From Lachnospiraceae bacterium (lineage in GTDB: Bacteria; Bacillota; Clostridia; Lachnospirales; Lachnospiraceae): DNA of 41,750 nt. Where the stretch lies: positions 1 to 41,750 of the forward strand of contig JAFXTJ010000020.1 in the NCBI GenBank assembly GCA_017535945.1. Direction: 5' to 3'. Every line of letters begins with the position of its first letter. The first letter of the stretch is position 1. Of the stretch, positions 1 to 8,376 are shown in pieces. The notes below the pieces were generated by a model. The model was not told where the DNA came from and ran no database searches. It worked only from the letters and a program-made list of their open reading frames with translations. Position numbers and translations under genes: made by a program.

Positions 1-561
1 GACACCGGAGAAGGAGTGATAGGCGGCGGTCAGCAGAGAGACCGTGTCCTCGTCCGCGAGATCGTAATCCCCGGATACCGCCATGCATGCGGCGCCGTGG
101 ATAAAGATCCACATCTGCATAAAGAGATGCTGGACATTCTGAGCGCCCATGTCACCGGCCTTGGTGAGCTCCGCGGCGATATGGCCTCCCTCGCCGTTAA
201 CGAGGTCATACATGCTCTTGGTCTCCTCCTCTCCTTCCGATTTTTCCGAAAGGAAGAGCAGGCGGAACAGATGCGGGTTCTTCTGGGCGAAATTGATATA
301 GCAAAGCCCCAGGTCCACGAACGGGATCTCATGCGACTTCACGGCGGCATCATAGAATTCCTCATAGAATTCCACCGCCTTGTCATACACGTCTTTCTTC
401 AGATCCGCCATCCCCTCATAGATACGGAAGATCGGCTGTGTGGAGCAGCCGGCAGCGGCAGCCAGCTTACGGGAAGTGATGGCTTCGAACCCTTCTTTTC
501 TTGTGAGTTTGAAAGCAGCCCCGACGATTTCCTTTTGGGTGATGGTTGCCTTTCTTGGCAT
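1..561 (-). CDS. TetR-family transcriptional regulator (3' end off window)
   Basis: Frame open from an ATG at 561 down to base 1 without a stop, giving at least 187 residues, so the C-terminus is missing. The N-terminal 50 residues read as a TetR helix-turn-helix: an ITQKEIVGAAF helix, then ITSRKLAAAAGCSTQPIFRIY, the usual recognition helix followed by the F/Y-x-Y/F segment. The C-terminal part is all-helical ligand-binding type, and the stretch around WIFIHGAACMAVSGDY resembles the WHG-type TetR C-terminal domain. A good AGGAG site lies about 10 bases upstream of the ATG. A TTGACA/TAAAAT promoter with an inverted repeat over its -10 side precedes it, suggesting autoregulation. Ligand and targets cannot be read from sequence; no divergent target gene is present, as mutY upstream runs in the same direction. 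Confidence 0.85.
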   Translation of the reverse strand, partial: MPRKATITQKEIVGAAFKLTRKEGFEAITSRKLAAAAGCSTQPIFRIYEGMADLKKDVYDKAVEFYEEFYDAAVKSHEIPFVDLGLCYINFAQKNPHLFRLLFLSEKSEGEEETKSMYDLVNGEGGHIAAELTKAGDMGAQNVQHLFMQMWIFIHGAACMAVSGDYDLADEDTVSLLTAAYHSFSGV

Positions 562-615
562 GTCACTAATCTCCTAAAGAGTGCAGACAGGAACTCCCCC
601 GTTTCATCTGTAACA

Positions 616-643
616 TTCGTTATTTTACGACCAAAAATACGAA
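616..643. promoter_or_regulatory. Candidate TetR operator (imperfect palindrome)
   Basis: Arms TTCGTTATTTT and AAAAATACGAA form an imperfect inverted repeat of 28 bp with 9 of 14 positions paired. It covers the spacer and -10 of the TetR promoter. Size, position and symmetry suit a TetR dimer site for autorepression. This is inference only. Confidence 0.45.
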
Positions 644-650
644 ATGTCAA
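622..650 (-). promoter_or_regulatory. Promoter of the TetR gene
   Basis: On the minus strand TTGACA (650-645), a 17-base spacer and TAAAAT (627-622) form a near-consensus sigma-A promoter. It lies about 60 bases upstream of the TetR start, in an AT-rich gap after the mutY stop codon. Confidence 0.75.
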
Positions 651-675
651 ATATAAATTTTCGATATTTTCAAAA

Positions 676-1731
676 TCACCCGATATACAACATATAGTTT
701 GAAAAAGCACTCGGAATTGAATATTTTGTTGAAATGTCCTGCTTTCCTGCGGGGATCAGACCGGTATCCGCCTGAAAAAAAGATGCCCATTCGTCAACTT
801 TGATGCGGTATCCGGTCATCCGCCACTCGATATGGGTAAAGATATGTTTTGCCGGAGGCAGCGGCGTGATCCGCACGGCGCCGATCCCGAGACCGGCCAG
901 AAACCGTTTGGCCTCCTTTACATTCAGATGGCCCTCCACCGAGGGCAGTTCATAAAGTCCCGCCAGCAGGCCGTTGTCCGGCCGTCTGCGCAGCAGGATC
1001 CACGTATCGTCCCCGATGACGAAGACCGTGCGTTTCTCGATACGCCGCGGCTTCTTCTTCGCAGTCACCGGATAGTCCTGTTCCCTGCCCGCACGGTGTG
1101 CCGCGCAGCAGGAGGCGAGCGGACAGGCAGCACATGCCGGCTCCCCGTTCGGCAGGCAGACCATGCTTCCCAGATCCATGAGGGCCTGATTGAAACGTCC
1201 GGCCGCATGGGGTTTTTCCGGCAGGATGTCCGCGATCTCCGCGGTGATCTCTTTTTTGGTCCGCTCCGCGGAGATATCCCGATCGTCCGCATGGATCCGC
1301 GTCCAGATCCTGAGCGCATTCCCGTCGACCGCGGGCGCACGCAGGCCGTAGGCGATCGACGCGATGGCGCCCGCCGTATACCTGCCGATCCCGGGGAGCC
1401 GGAGCAGTTCCTCCGGATCGGCGGGCATCACACCGCCGTGCTCCTCCATGATGAGGATCGCCGCACGCTTCAGGTTGCGGGCTCTGGAATAGTACCCCAG
1501 TCCCTGCCAGAGCTTCATGAGCGCATCGTCGGATACCGCGGCGAGGCTCGCGATATCGGGCAGTGCCTCAAGAAACCGCGCATAATACGGCTTTACCGCT
1601 TCCACTCTGGTCTGCTGCAGCATGATCTCCGAGATCCAGACATGGTAAGGCGCCGGGTCCTCCCGCCAGGGGAGCACCCTCCTGTTCCCGTCATACCATT
1701 TCATCAATGCCGCAACTGCTTTGCCGTTCAT
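676..1731 (-). CDS. mutY: A/G-specific adenine DNA glycosylase MutY
   Basis: 351 residues, normal family length. It removes adenine mispaired with 8-oxoguanine in base-excision repair. Visible: SEIMLQQT with the catalytic Glu35; the helix-hairpin-helix LPGIGRYTAGAIASIAYG around 112-130; PAVDGN with the catalytic Asp136; four iron-sulfur cysteines in CLPNGEPACAACPLASCC (spacing C-X7-C-X2-C-X5-C); and a C-terminal NUDIX-like 8-oxoG recognition domain from about 225. The ribosome site GGAAGGA lies directly before the ATG. The tpiA terminator ends only 11 bases upstream, leaving no space for a promoter after it, so expression must come from read-through or from a promoter inside or behind tpiA. 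Family call is firm. Confidence 0.95.
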   Translation of the reverse strand: MNGKAVAALMKWYDGNRRVLPWREDPAPYHVWISEIMLQQTRVEAVKPYYARFLEALPDIASLAAVSDDALMKLWQGLGYYSRARNLKRAAILIMEEHGGVMPADPEELLRLPGIGRYTAGAIASIAYGLRAPAVDGNALRIWTRIHADDRDISAERTKKEITAEIADILPEKPHAAGRFNQALMDLGSMVCLPNGEPACAACPLASCCAAHRAGREQDYPVTAKKKPRRIEKRTVFVIGDDTWILLRRRPDNGLLAGLYELPSVEGHLNVKEAKRFLAGLGIGAVRITPLPPAKHIFTHIEWRMTGYRIKVDEWASFFQADTGLIPAGKQDISTKYSIPSAFSNYMLYIG

Positions 1732-1742
1732 TTTCCTTCCCG

Positions 1743-1781
1743 AAAAAGAGGTCTGTTGCCTCGTTCACAACAGACCTCTTT
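1743..1781 (-). terminator. Intrinsic terminator between tpiA and mutY
   Basis: A perfect 14-bp inverted repeat (1745-1758 with 1768-1781) with a 9-base loop, followed on the minus strand by a run of five T. Nothing T-rich follows on the plus strand. It sits 41 bases after the tpiA stop and ends 11 bases before the mutY start. Confidence 0.85.
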
Positions 1782-1821
1782 CCTGTTCTCTTCAGCGCCG
1801 TTCAGGCGCAGGCCGTTCCCG

Positions 1822-2568
1822 TCAGGCGTTCACGATCTGACCGAAATCGGGCTTCAGGGAAGCGCCGCCGATCAGGCCGCCGTCGATGTCGGGCTTCGCG
1901 AGCAGCTCCGCCGCGTTGCCGGCGTTCATGGAGCCGCCGTACTGGATCCTGACAGCATCCGCCGTCGCCTGGTCATACATCTCCGCGATCAGGTCACGGA
2001 TGCCCTTGCAGACCTCCTGCGCCTGGTCGGAGGTGGCCGTCTTGCCGGTGCCGATCGCCCAGATCGGCTCGTACGCGATCACCATCGTCTTCACCTGGTC
2101 AGCCGTGACACCGTTTAAGTCGGACTTGATCTGCAGACGGATCCAGTCCATGGTCACGTTCATCTCTCTCTGCTCGAGGCTCTCGCCGCAGCACAGGATG
2201 GGGGTGATGCCGGCTTCGAAAGCCTTCTTCACCTTCTTGTTGAGGAAGCAGTCATCCTCCTTGAAATATTCCCTTCTCTCGGAATGTCCGATGATGACAT
2301 ACTCCACACCAGCGTCCTTGAGCATCGGCGCGGAGATCTCGCCCGTGTAGGCGCCCTTGTCCTCGATGTAGAAATTCTCGGCGCCCACATGCACGTTGGT
2401 CCCCTTGACCGCCTCCGCGACGGGGACGATGTCGATCGCGGGCACACAGTATACCACGTCCACCGCGTCGTTCTTCACCAGATCCTTTAATGTGCCGCAA
2501 AGTGCGACTGCCTCGCTGGGAGTCATGTTCATCTTCCAGTTGCCGGCAATGATCCTTCTTCTCGCCAT
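1822..2568 (-). CDS. tpiA: Triosephosphate isomerase
   Basis: 248 residues, a full-length TIM barrel. It interconverts dihydroxyacetone phosphate and glyceraldehyde-3-phosphate in cytoplasmic glycolysis. Visible active-site residues: Lys12 in AGNWKMN, His95 in VIIGHSERR and the catalytic Glu167 in [12 protein letters not shown]. The phosphate-binding loops YGGSMNAGN and [10 protein letters not shown] are near the C-terminus. The ATG follows an AAAGGAG site. It lies 23 bases after pgk in the same direction, so pgk-tpiA are cotranscribed, and it ends at a strong terminator. Confidence 0.97.
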   Translation of the reverse strand: MARRRIIAGNWKMNMTPSEAVALCGTLKDLVKNDAVDVVYCVPAIDIVPVAEAVKGTNVHVGAENFYIEDKGAYTGEISAPMLKDAGVEYVIIGHSERREYFKEDDCFLNKKVKKAFEAGITPILCCGESLEQREMNVTMDWIRLQIKSDLNGVTADQVKTMVIAYEPIWAIGTGKTATSDQAQEVCKGIRDLIAEMYDQATADAVRIQYGGSMNAGNAAELLAKPDIDGGLIGGASLKPDFGQIVNA

Positions 2569-2591
2569 GATGTTCTCCTTTCGCTAAGCGC

Positions 2592-3824
2592 CTACTTATC
2601 GTCCGCAGCAAACACGCCGGGCAGCTCCTTGCCCTCGAGGAATTCCAGAGAGGCACCGCCGCCGGTGGAAATGTGGCTCATCTTATCCGCAAAGCCGAGC
2701 TGATTGCAGGCCGCCGCGGAATCGCCGCCGCCGATGATCGTGGTCGCATCGGTCTCGGCGAGCGCCTTGGCGACAGCGATCGTGCCCTTGGCCAGCGTGG
2801 GATTCTCGAAAACGCCCATCGGTCCGTTCCAGACAACGGTCTTGGCGGACTTCACCGCCTCGGCGAACAGTTCCTGCGTCTTGGGTCCGATATCCAGACC
2901 TTCCTGATCGGCAGGGATCTTATCGGAATCGACATAGGTCACATCGATGGGGCCGTCGATCGGATCCGGGAACGCAACCGCAACGCCTGTGTCAACGGGA
3001 AGCAGGAGCTTCTTGCCGAGCTTCTCGGCCTTGTCCATCATCTCCTTGCAGTAGTCGATCTTCTCATCGTCCACCAGGGACTTGCCGATCTCATAGCCCT
3101 TTGCCTTTAAGAAGGTGAAAGCCATGCCGCCGCCGATGATGAGTGTGTCGCACTTCTCGAGGAGGTTGTTGATGACGTTGAGCTTATCCGCAACCTTCGC
3201 GCCGCCCAGGATCGCGACAAACGGGCGCACCGGGTTCTCCACGGCGTTGCCCAGGAAGTTGATCTCCTTCTGCATGAGGTAACCGACCGCGTTATTGCCG
3301 CCCTTCTCCTTGATATACTTCGTCACGACGGACACGGAAGCATGTGCACGGTGGGAAGAACCGAACGCGTCGCAGACATAATCGTCAGCGAGGTCCGCCA
3401 GCTCCTTGGCAAAGGCTTCGCCGGCATCCTGAGGCTTGGTCTCCTCCTTGCCGCGGAAACGGGTATTCTGCAGAAGCACCACATCGCCCTCGTTCATGGC
3501 GGCAACGGCAGCCGTGGCAGCCTCGCCGGTCACGTTGTAATCGGAGACGAAATTGACGTCTTTACCGAGCTTCTCGGAGAGACGCTTTGCGACCGGTGCC
3601 AGGGATTCGCCCTCGTTGGGGCCGTTCTTGACCTTGCCCAGATGGGAGCACAGGATGACCTTGGCGCCGCCCTCGATCAGCTTGTTGATGGTGGGAAGAG
3701 CCGCCACGATACGGGTCTCATCGGTGATCTCGCCATTCTTGAGCGGCACATTGAAATCGCAGCGGACCAGTACGCGCTTGCCCTTGACAGAGAGATCGTC
3801 TACGGTTTTCTTGTTTAATGCCAT
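2592..3824 (-). CDS. pgk: Phosphoglycerate kinase
   Basis: 410 residues, usual length. It transfers phosphate from 1,3-bisphosphoglycerate to ADP. Visible: the N-terminal substrate motif [13 protein letters not shown], the domain hinge, the nucleotide-binding stretch [10 protein letters not shown], and the C-terminal GGGDSAAAC and [20 protein letters not shown] start at ATG 3824 because AGGAGGTG stands just upstream. The frame is open a further nine codons, but that extension would contain the ribosome site. No promoter fits in the 26 bases between the gap terminator and this start, so it depends on read-through from gap or on a promoter within gap. Confidence 0.96.
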   Translation of the reverse strand: MALNKKTVDDLSVKGKRVLVRCDFNVPLKNGEITDETRIVAALPTINKLIEGGAKVILCSHLGKVKNGPNEGESLAPVAKRLSEKLGKDVNFVSDYNVTGEAATAAVAAMNEGDVVLLQNTRFRGKEETKPQDAGEAFAKELADLADDYVCDAFGSSHRAHASVSVVTKYIKEKGGNNAVGYLMQKEINFLGNAVENPVRPFVAILGGAKVADKLNVINNLLEKCDTLIIGGGMAFTFLKAKGYEIGKSLVDDEKIDYCKEMMDKAEKLGKKLLLPVDTGVAVAFPDPIDGPIDVTYVDSDKIPADQEGLDIGPKTQELFAEAVKSAKTVVWNGPMGVFENPTLAKGTIAVAKALAETDATTIIGGGDSAAACNQLGFADKMSHISTGGGASLEFLEGKELPGVFAADDK

Positions 3825-3849
3825 GAAAAACACCTCCTCTTGTTTACTC

Positions 3850-3886
3850 AAAAAGCGGCCCGGTCCACAGGGACCGGACCGCTTTT
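3850..3886 (-). terminator. Intrinsic terminator between gap and pgk
   Basis: A 16-bp stem (3851-3866 with 3871-3886) around a 4-base loop. The one non-Watson-Crick position is a G.U wobble in minus-strand RNA but a C.A mismatch in plus-strand RNA, so the structure is tuned to the minus strand. It ends in five T and lies 26 bases ahead of the pgk start. Confidence 0.85.
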
Positions 3887-3908
3887 ACACTCAGTCGCTT
3901 GACGGACT

Positions 3909-4946
3909 TTAGCCGAGCTCCGCGAAGTATTTGATCGTGCGGACCATCTGGCTGGTGTAGGAATTCTCGTTGTCATACCAGGAGACGACCTCGACGAGGG
4001 TCTTGCCGTCTTCCATGGGAGAAACCATGGTCTGGGTGGCATCGAACAGGGAGCCGAAGCGCATGCCGACGATATCGGAGGAAACGATCTGATCCTCGGT
4101 GTAGCCGAAGGACTCGTTGCCGGCAGCCTTCATCGCCGCGTTGATGTCTTCCTTGGTCGCGTTCGCCTTGTCGATGACAGCGAACAGCAGGGTCGTGGAA
4201 CCGGTCGGGGTGGGAACACGCTGTGCCGCACCGATGAGCTTGCCGTTGAGCTCGGGGATGACCAGGCCGATCGCCTTGGCAGCGCCCGTGCTGTTGGGAA
4301 CGATGTTGGCGGCACCCGCGCGGGACCTGCGGAGGTCACCCTTGCGCTGAGGGCCGTCGAGGATCATCTGGTCGCCGGTGTAGGCGTGGATCGTGCACAT
4401 GATACCGGACTGGATCGGTGCGAAGTCATTGAGGGCCTTCGCCATGGGAGCCAGGCAGTTCGTGGTGCAGCTGGCCGCGGAGATGATCTTGTCGTCCTTG
4501 GTCAGGGTCGTGTGGTTGACATTGTAAACGATGGTCGGCAGATCATTGCCCGCGGGAGCGGAGATGACGACCTTCTTCGCACCGGCGTTGATGTGCGCCT
4601 GTGCCTTCTCCTTGGAGGTATAGAAGCCGGAGCACTCCAGAACGACGTCCACACCGATCTGGCCCCAAGGGCAGTTGTTGGCGTCAGGCTCCTTGTAGAT
4701 CTTGAGCGTCTTGCCGTCGACGGTGATCGTATTCGCATCATCGTCAAAATCGACCGTGTGGAGATTCTCACCGAACTTGCCGGCATACCCGCCCTGTGCG
4801 GTGTCATACTTGAGCAGATGCGCGAGCATCTTGGGGCTCGTCAGGTCGTTGATCGCGACAACCTCATACCCCTCAGCGCCGAACATCTGACGGAAAGCAA
4901 GACGACCGATACGTCCGAAACCGTTGATTGCTACTTTTACTGCCAT
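3909..4946 (-). CDS. gap: Glyceraldehyde-3-phosphate dehydrogenase, type I
   Basis: 345 residues. It oxidises and phosphorylates glyceraldehyde-3-phosphate with NAD. Visible: the Rossmann start [14 protein letters not shown], Asp34 after the second strand (NAD preference), the catalytic Cys160 in [12 protein letters not shown], His187 in [10 protein letters not shown], and the [12 protein letters not shown] substrate loop. The C-terminal [14 protein letters not shown] is typical. GGAGG stands upstream of the ATG. It is first in a gap-pgk-tpiA cluster with its own promoter and its own terminator, which would allow gap transcript to exceed pgk-tpiA. Confidence 0.97.
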   Translation of the reverse strand: MAVKVAINGFGRIGRLAFRQMFGAEGYEVVAINDLTSPKMLAHLLKYDTAQGGYAGKFGENLHTVDFDDDANTITVDGKTLKIYKEPDANNCPWGQIGVDVVLECSGFYTSKEKAQAHINAGAKKVVISAPAGNDLPTIVYNVNHTTLTKDDKIISAASCTTNCLAPMAKALNDFAPIQSGIMCTIHAYTGDQMILDGPQRKGDLRRSRAGAANIVPNSTGAAKAIGLVIPELNGKLIGAAQRVPTPTGSTTLLFAVIDKANATKEDINAAMKAAGNESFGYTEDQIVSSDIVGMRFGSLFDATQTMVSPMEDGKTLVEVVSWYDNENSYTSQMVRTIKYFAELG

Positions 4947-5029
4947 GGTCTTTCCTCCTGCATATAGATGAAATTAATGGTTCCCGCCGGTGCGCCGGAG
5001 TTACACCCCGACCGCGACCAGCAAATGAT

Positions 5030-5058
5030 ATTCTAACGAATAGACATCAAAATTTCAA
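5030..5058 (-). promoter_or_regulatory. Promoter of gap
   Basis: Minus strand TTGAAA (5058-5053), a 17-base spacer and TAGAAT (5035-5030), about 85 bases upstream of the gap ATG in an AT-rich gap. Confidence 0.65.
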
Positions 5059-5093
5059 GGTCAAATCCGTGAAATCTTTATGAATATTCGTTA
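5034..5093. repeat. Inverted repeat flanking the gap promoter
   Basis: TAACGAATA at 5034-5042 and its exact complement TATTCGTTA at 5085-5093, 42 bases apart. The first copy overlaps the edge of the gap -10 box and the second lies upstream of the -35. It could be a pair of sites for a looping or cooperative repressor of glycolysis. No regulator gene is adjacent. The rest of 4947-5129 shows no gene. Confidence 0.4.
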
Positions 5094-5129
5094 TGTGCAA
5101 ACTTCGCCGCGGCTGCGATCCGTTCCCCC

Positions 5130-5819
5130 TCATACCCCCGGAGCCGGGTAATGCTTCACCGTGCCGTCCTCCGTGGTCTGTGCGATGCCGGTGATCGTGT
5201 ATCCCGCGTCTTTCAGGATATCCGTCATGCTCTCCACGGAGATCCCGCCGGTGGCCTTGAGCACCAGTTCCGTTCCGCGCGTCGCGGAATGATATACCGC
5301 CAGGGACTCCAGATTGGCGTCGTTATCCGCGAAACATTTCGTCACGCCCACCAGAAAGCCCGGATGGTCCTCGCACTGGATGACGAAGCGCGTCCCGCGG
5401 TGCCTGTGCCCCAGCAGGTCGTTAAACGCCTGGAAGATGTCCTTCTCGGTGATGATGCCGGTGACACGTCCGCCGTCATCCACAACGGGCAGCACCGCGA
5501 TCTCATTATCGATCATCAGCTGCGCCGCCTCCTCCAGGAAGACATCCGCCCCGACGGTCTTCACATCCGTGATCATGATATCCGAGACCGTGGTGCGCGA
5601 GAGCAGGTAGTTGAGCTCAAAGATGGACAGAGAGGTGTTCTTCTGCCCGCTCTGCTCTTCGACCAGTCCGCCGGTGATGAGCCCGACGAGTTTCCCGTCC
5701 GCGTCGGTCACCGGCAGCCGGTGAAAATCGTTCTTCCGCATGATCTCCACTGCTTTGGAGATCACCGTATCCCCCGAAACAGTGATGGGATCTGCTGTCA
5801 TATGGTCCTTCACATACAT
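5130..5819 (-). CDS. CBS-pair plus ACT domain protein (AcuB-like) of the liv operon
   Basis: 229 residues. Two CBS motifs are visible: residues 1-60 (VKDHMTADPITVSGD ... RLPVTDADGKLVGLIT) and 75-130 (VSDIMITDVKTVG ... VLPVVDDGGRVTGIIT). They are followed by an ACT domain at about 140-215 (VIQCEDHPGFLVGVTKCFADNDANL). CBS pairs bind adenine nucleotides and ACT domains commonly bind amino acids. It is the last gene of a branched-chain amino-acid importer operon, starting 4 bases after livF, with its ribosome site inside the livF end. A regulatory or sensing role for import is inference; it has no transport, DNA-binding or enzymatic motif. No clear terminator follows it. Confidence 0.85.
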   Translation of the reverse strand: MYVKDHMTADPITVSGDTVISKAVEIMRKNDFHRLPVTDADGKLVGLITGGLVEEQSGQKNTSLSIFELNYLLSRTTVSDIMITDVKTVGADVFLEEAAQLMIDNEIAVLPVVDDGGRVTGIITEKDIFQAFNDLLGHRHRGTRFVIQCEDHPGFLVGVTKCFADNDANLESLAVYHSATRGTELVLKATGGISVESMTDILKDAGYTITGIAQTTEDGTVKHYPAPGV

Positions 5820-5823
5820 GGCT

Positions 5824-6528
5824 TTACCCTCCCAGATACGCTTTCTTCACCCGCTCGTCGTTTGCCAGTTCTTCGCCGGTCCCGGCGAGGGTGATGAGAC
5901 CCGTCTCCAGTACATACGCGCGGTCCGCGATCGCCAGCGCGCGCTTCGCATTCTGTTCCACCAGGAGGATCGTCGTCCCCTTGCTGTTGATCTCCTCGAT
6001 GATGTGGAAGATCTCCGATACCAGAAGCGGCGATAATCCCATACTGGGCTCGTCCATCAGGAGGATCGACGGCTTCGCCATCAGCGCCCTGCCCATGGCC
6101 AGCATCTGCTGCTCGCCGCCGGAGAGCGTCCCGGCCATCTGCCTCCTGCGCTCCTTAAGCCTCGGGAAAAGTGCGAACACTTCTTCCATGTCGGCTGCGA
6201 TCCCCGGCTTATCCTTTCTGGTATAGGCGCCGAGCGTGAGATTTTCCTCCACCGTCTGCTGGGCGAACACCCGCCTGCCCTCCGGCACCTGCGCCAGACC
6301 CATGGACACGATCTTATGCGGCGCGAGCTTCGTCAGCTCCTGCCCGTCCAGTTCGATGCTCCCCGCGCGGGGCTTCAGGAGTCCCGAGATCGCGTGCATC
6401 GTGGTCGTTTTTCCGGCGCCGTTCGCGCCGATCAGCGTCACGATCTCGCCGTCATTGACCTCAAAGGAGATCCCTTTGATGGCTTCGATCATGCCGTAGC
6501 TTACTTTCAGATCCGTGATCTTAAGCAT
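5824..6528 (-). CDS. livF: Branched-chain amino acid ABC transporter ATPase LivF
   Basis: 234 residues, usual for LivF. It hydrolyses ATP on the cytoplasmic face of the importer. Visible: Walker A GANGAGKTT (about 34-42), Q-loop region, signature LSGGEQQML, Walker B ILLMDEPSMGLSP with the catalytic Glu, and the H-loop region ILLVEQN typical of LivF. It starts 3 bases after livG and pairs with it in the heterodimeric ATPase. Family call is firm; amino-acid specificity is inferred from the operon. Confidence 0.95.
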   Translation of the reverse strand: MLKITDLKVSYGMIEAIKGISFEVNDGEIVTLIGANGAGKTTTMHAISGLLKPRAGSIELDGQELTKLAPHKIVSMGLAQVPEGRRVFAQQTVEENLTLGAYTRKDKPGIAADMEEVFALFPRLKERRRQMAGTLSGGEQQMLAMGRALMAKPSILLMDEPSMGLSPLLVSEIFHIIEEINSKGTTILLVEQNAKRALAIADRAYVLETGLITLAGTGEELANDERVKKAYLGG

Positions 6529-6531
6529 CCG

Positions 6532-7305
6532 TCAGTCTCCCAGATATGCCTTGATGACCTCGGGGTTGGACCGGATCTCCTCCGGCGTCCCCTGGGCCAG
6601 CATCATGCCGTAATTGAGCACGGTGATCCGCTCGCAGATCCCCATGACCAGTTTCATATCATGTTCGATCAGCAGGATCGAGGTGTTGAAATGATCCCGC
6701 ACCTTGCGGATCATTGCCATGAGTTCCTGCGTCTCCTGCGGGTTCATACCTGCCGCTGGCTCATCAAGCAGCAGGAGTTTGGGCTGTGTTGCAAGAGCTC
6801 TCGCGATCTCCAGACGCCGCTGCGCGCCGTAGGGCAGGTTGGAAGCGAGATTATCCCGTTCCTCGGACAGTCCGAAGATCTCCAGCAGTTCCTTCATCTG
6901 CCCGGTGATCAGCCGTTCCTTGGTCCGGTAGGAGGGGAGCCGGAAGATCGCCTCAAAAGGCGAATAGACGATGCGTCCGTGGAACCCCGTCCGCACATTG
7001 TCCGCCACCGAAAGCCCGGAGAACAGGCGGATATTCTGAAAGGTGCGCGCCACGCCGGCGCGGTTCATATCCACCACCGAACAGCCCGTTGTGTCCTTTC
7101 CGTCGAAAATGATACTGCCGCGGGTGGGCTGATAAACCCTGGTGAGCATGTTGAACACCGTGGTCTTGCCTGCGCCGTTGGGACCGATGAGTCCCACGAT
7201 CTCCCCGCGATACACTTCCATATTGAGGTCATTGACCGCCGTCAGGCCGCCGAAATCAATGCCCAGTTCCCTGACCTCCAGAACGGGTCTGCGGCTCTCA
7301 TCCAT
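6532..7305 (-). CDS. livG: Branched-chain amino acid ABC transporter ATPase LivG
   Basis: 257 residues. Visible: Walker A GPNGAGKTT, the LivG-type signature LPYGAQRRLEIARAL, Walker B LLLDEPAAGMNPQET, and SILLIEHDM for the H-loop. The long segment between Walker A and signature (VARTFQNIRLFSGLSV) is typical of LivG. Its ATG lies inside the end of livM (8-base overlap), so translation is probably coupled. Confidence 0.95.
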   Translation of the reverse strand: MDESRRPVLEVRELGIDFGGLTAVNDLNMEVYRGEIVGLIGPNGAGKTTVFNMLTRVYQPTRGSIIFDGKDTTGCSVVDMNRAGVARTFQNIRLFSGLSVADNVRTGFHGRIVYSPFEAIFRLPSYRTKERLITGQMKELLEIFGLSEERDNLASNLPYGAQRRLEIARALATQPKLLLLDEPAAGMNPQETQELMAMIRKVRDHFNTSILLIEHDMKLVMGICERITVLNYGMMLAQGTPEEIRSNPEVIKAYLGD

Positions 7306-8374
7306 TGGTCTGCCTCCTTAATTTCCGGGTGATCCGCATGGTCCAGGTCCGGATCGTCTCGTTGTTGGTGAGCAGCATGATCAGGATCAGCACGATCGCA
7401 TAAATGAGCATCCGGTAATCCTGCATGGACCGGAGCAGCTCCGGCAGGAGCACCAGCACCACCGTCGCGATGATGGTCCCCGTCATATTTCCCAGACCGC
7501 CCAGCACCACATATACAAGGAGCAGGATCGAGGTGTTGAAGTCGAATTTCGCCGGTACCAGCGTCGAGTAATTGAGTCCGTAGAGCGCGCCGGCCGCCCC
7601 CGCCAGACAGGAGGAGACGATGAACGCGAGCATCTTGGTGCGGAAGATCTCGATGCCCACGGATTCCGCGGCGATGCGGTTGTCCCTGGCCGCCATGATC
7701 GCACGGCCGCTGCGGGAATACATCAGATGGAACACGACGATCAGCGAGATCAGGATCAGCACCACGCCGGCGCTGAAGGTCGAGATCCTCTCGGTTCCCG
7801 TCGCGCCCATCGGGCCGTTTAAGAGCATCTTGCCGCCCGGCTGCAGCTCCACCTTGTTGTCCACAAAGCTGAAATGGAACCCGGCCGCGTCAAAGCCCAG
7901 ATACATGTTGGTGATGAGGCTCTTGATGATCTGCCCGAACGCGAGCGTGACGATCGCGAGATAGTCTCCTTCGAGCTTCAGCACGGGGATCCCGATGATG
8001 AGTCCGAAGAACGCCGCCGCGACGGCCCCGGCCACCATCGCCAGGATCAGGCGCAGAAGCGGCGACGAAACGCTGCCCGCCATGCTCCCGGAGAGACAGA
8101 CCGCCGTAAAGGCGCCCACGCTCATGAAGCAGGCCTGTCCGAGATTGAGTTCCCCGGAGATGCCGACATTGAGATTCAGCCCGATGGCCGCCACGATATA
8201 GCAGCAGACCGGCACCAGCAGGCTCGTGAACAGACTGGAGAGATTCCCCGTATGCATCATGATCTCAAGGATGAGCCAGCCGGCCAGAATGATCGAAAAG
8301 GAAGCGACCCGGCTGCGGTAGCGCGGCTTGGTCAGAAAGACCGGCAGTTTGATCTTTTTCTTCTCTGCGCCCAT
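7298..8374 (-). CDS. livM: Branched-chain amino acid ABC transporter permease LivM
   Basis: 358 residues with about ten hydrophobic segments. The family motif GLNLNVGISGELNLGQACFMSVGAF is visible in part (GISGELNLGQA), as is the cytoplasmic coupling loop SRSGRAIMAARDNRIAAESVGI contacting the ATPases. I start at ATG 8374: GAGAAGGTG precedes it and it lies 2 bases after the livH stop. The frame continues open upstream, but that part overlaps livH and reads as Arg-rich shadow sequence. It forms the membrane channel with LivH. Confidence 0.94.
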   Translation of the reverse strand: MGAEKKKIKLPVFLTKPRYRSRVASFSIILAGWLILEIMMHTGNLSSLFTSLLVPVCCYIVAAIGLNLNVGISGELNLGQACFMSVGAFTAVCLSGSMAGSVSSPLLRLILAMVAGAVAAAFFGLIIGIPVLKLEGDYLAIVTLAFGQIIKSLITNMYLGFDAAGFHFSFVDNKVELQPGGKMLLNGPMGATGTERISTFSAGVVLILISLIVVFHLMYSRSGRAIMAARDNRIAAESVGIEIFRTKMLAFIVSSCLAGAAGALYGLNYSTLVPAKFDFNTSILLLVYVVLGGLGNMTGTIIATVVLVLLPELLRSMQDYRMLIYAIVLILIMLLTNNETIRTWTMRITRKLRRQTNG

Positions 8375-8376
8375 GA

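Noticed and set aside
832..2118. A 428-codon open frame on the plus strand opposite mutY and tpiA
   Set aside because: Arg/Asp/Gly-rich composition of a GC-rich shadow frame, no ribosome site and full overlap with two strongly supported genes. The same applies to long plus-strand frames opposite carB, the sigma/transglutaminase genes, the NCS2 permease and the LacI-GGDEF gene.
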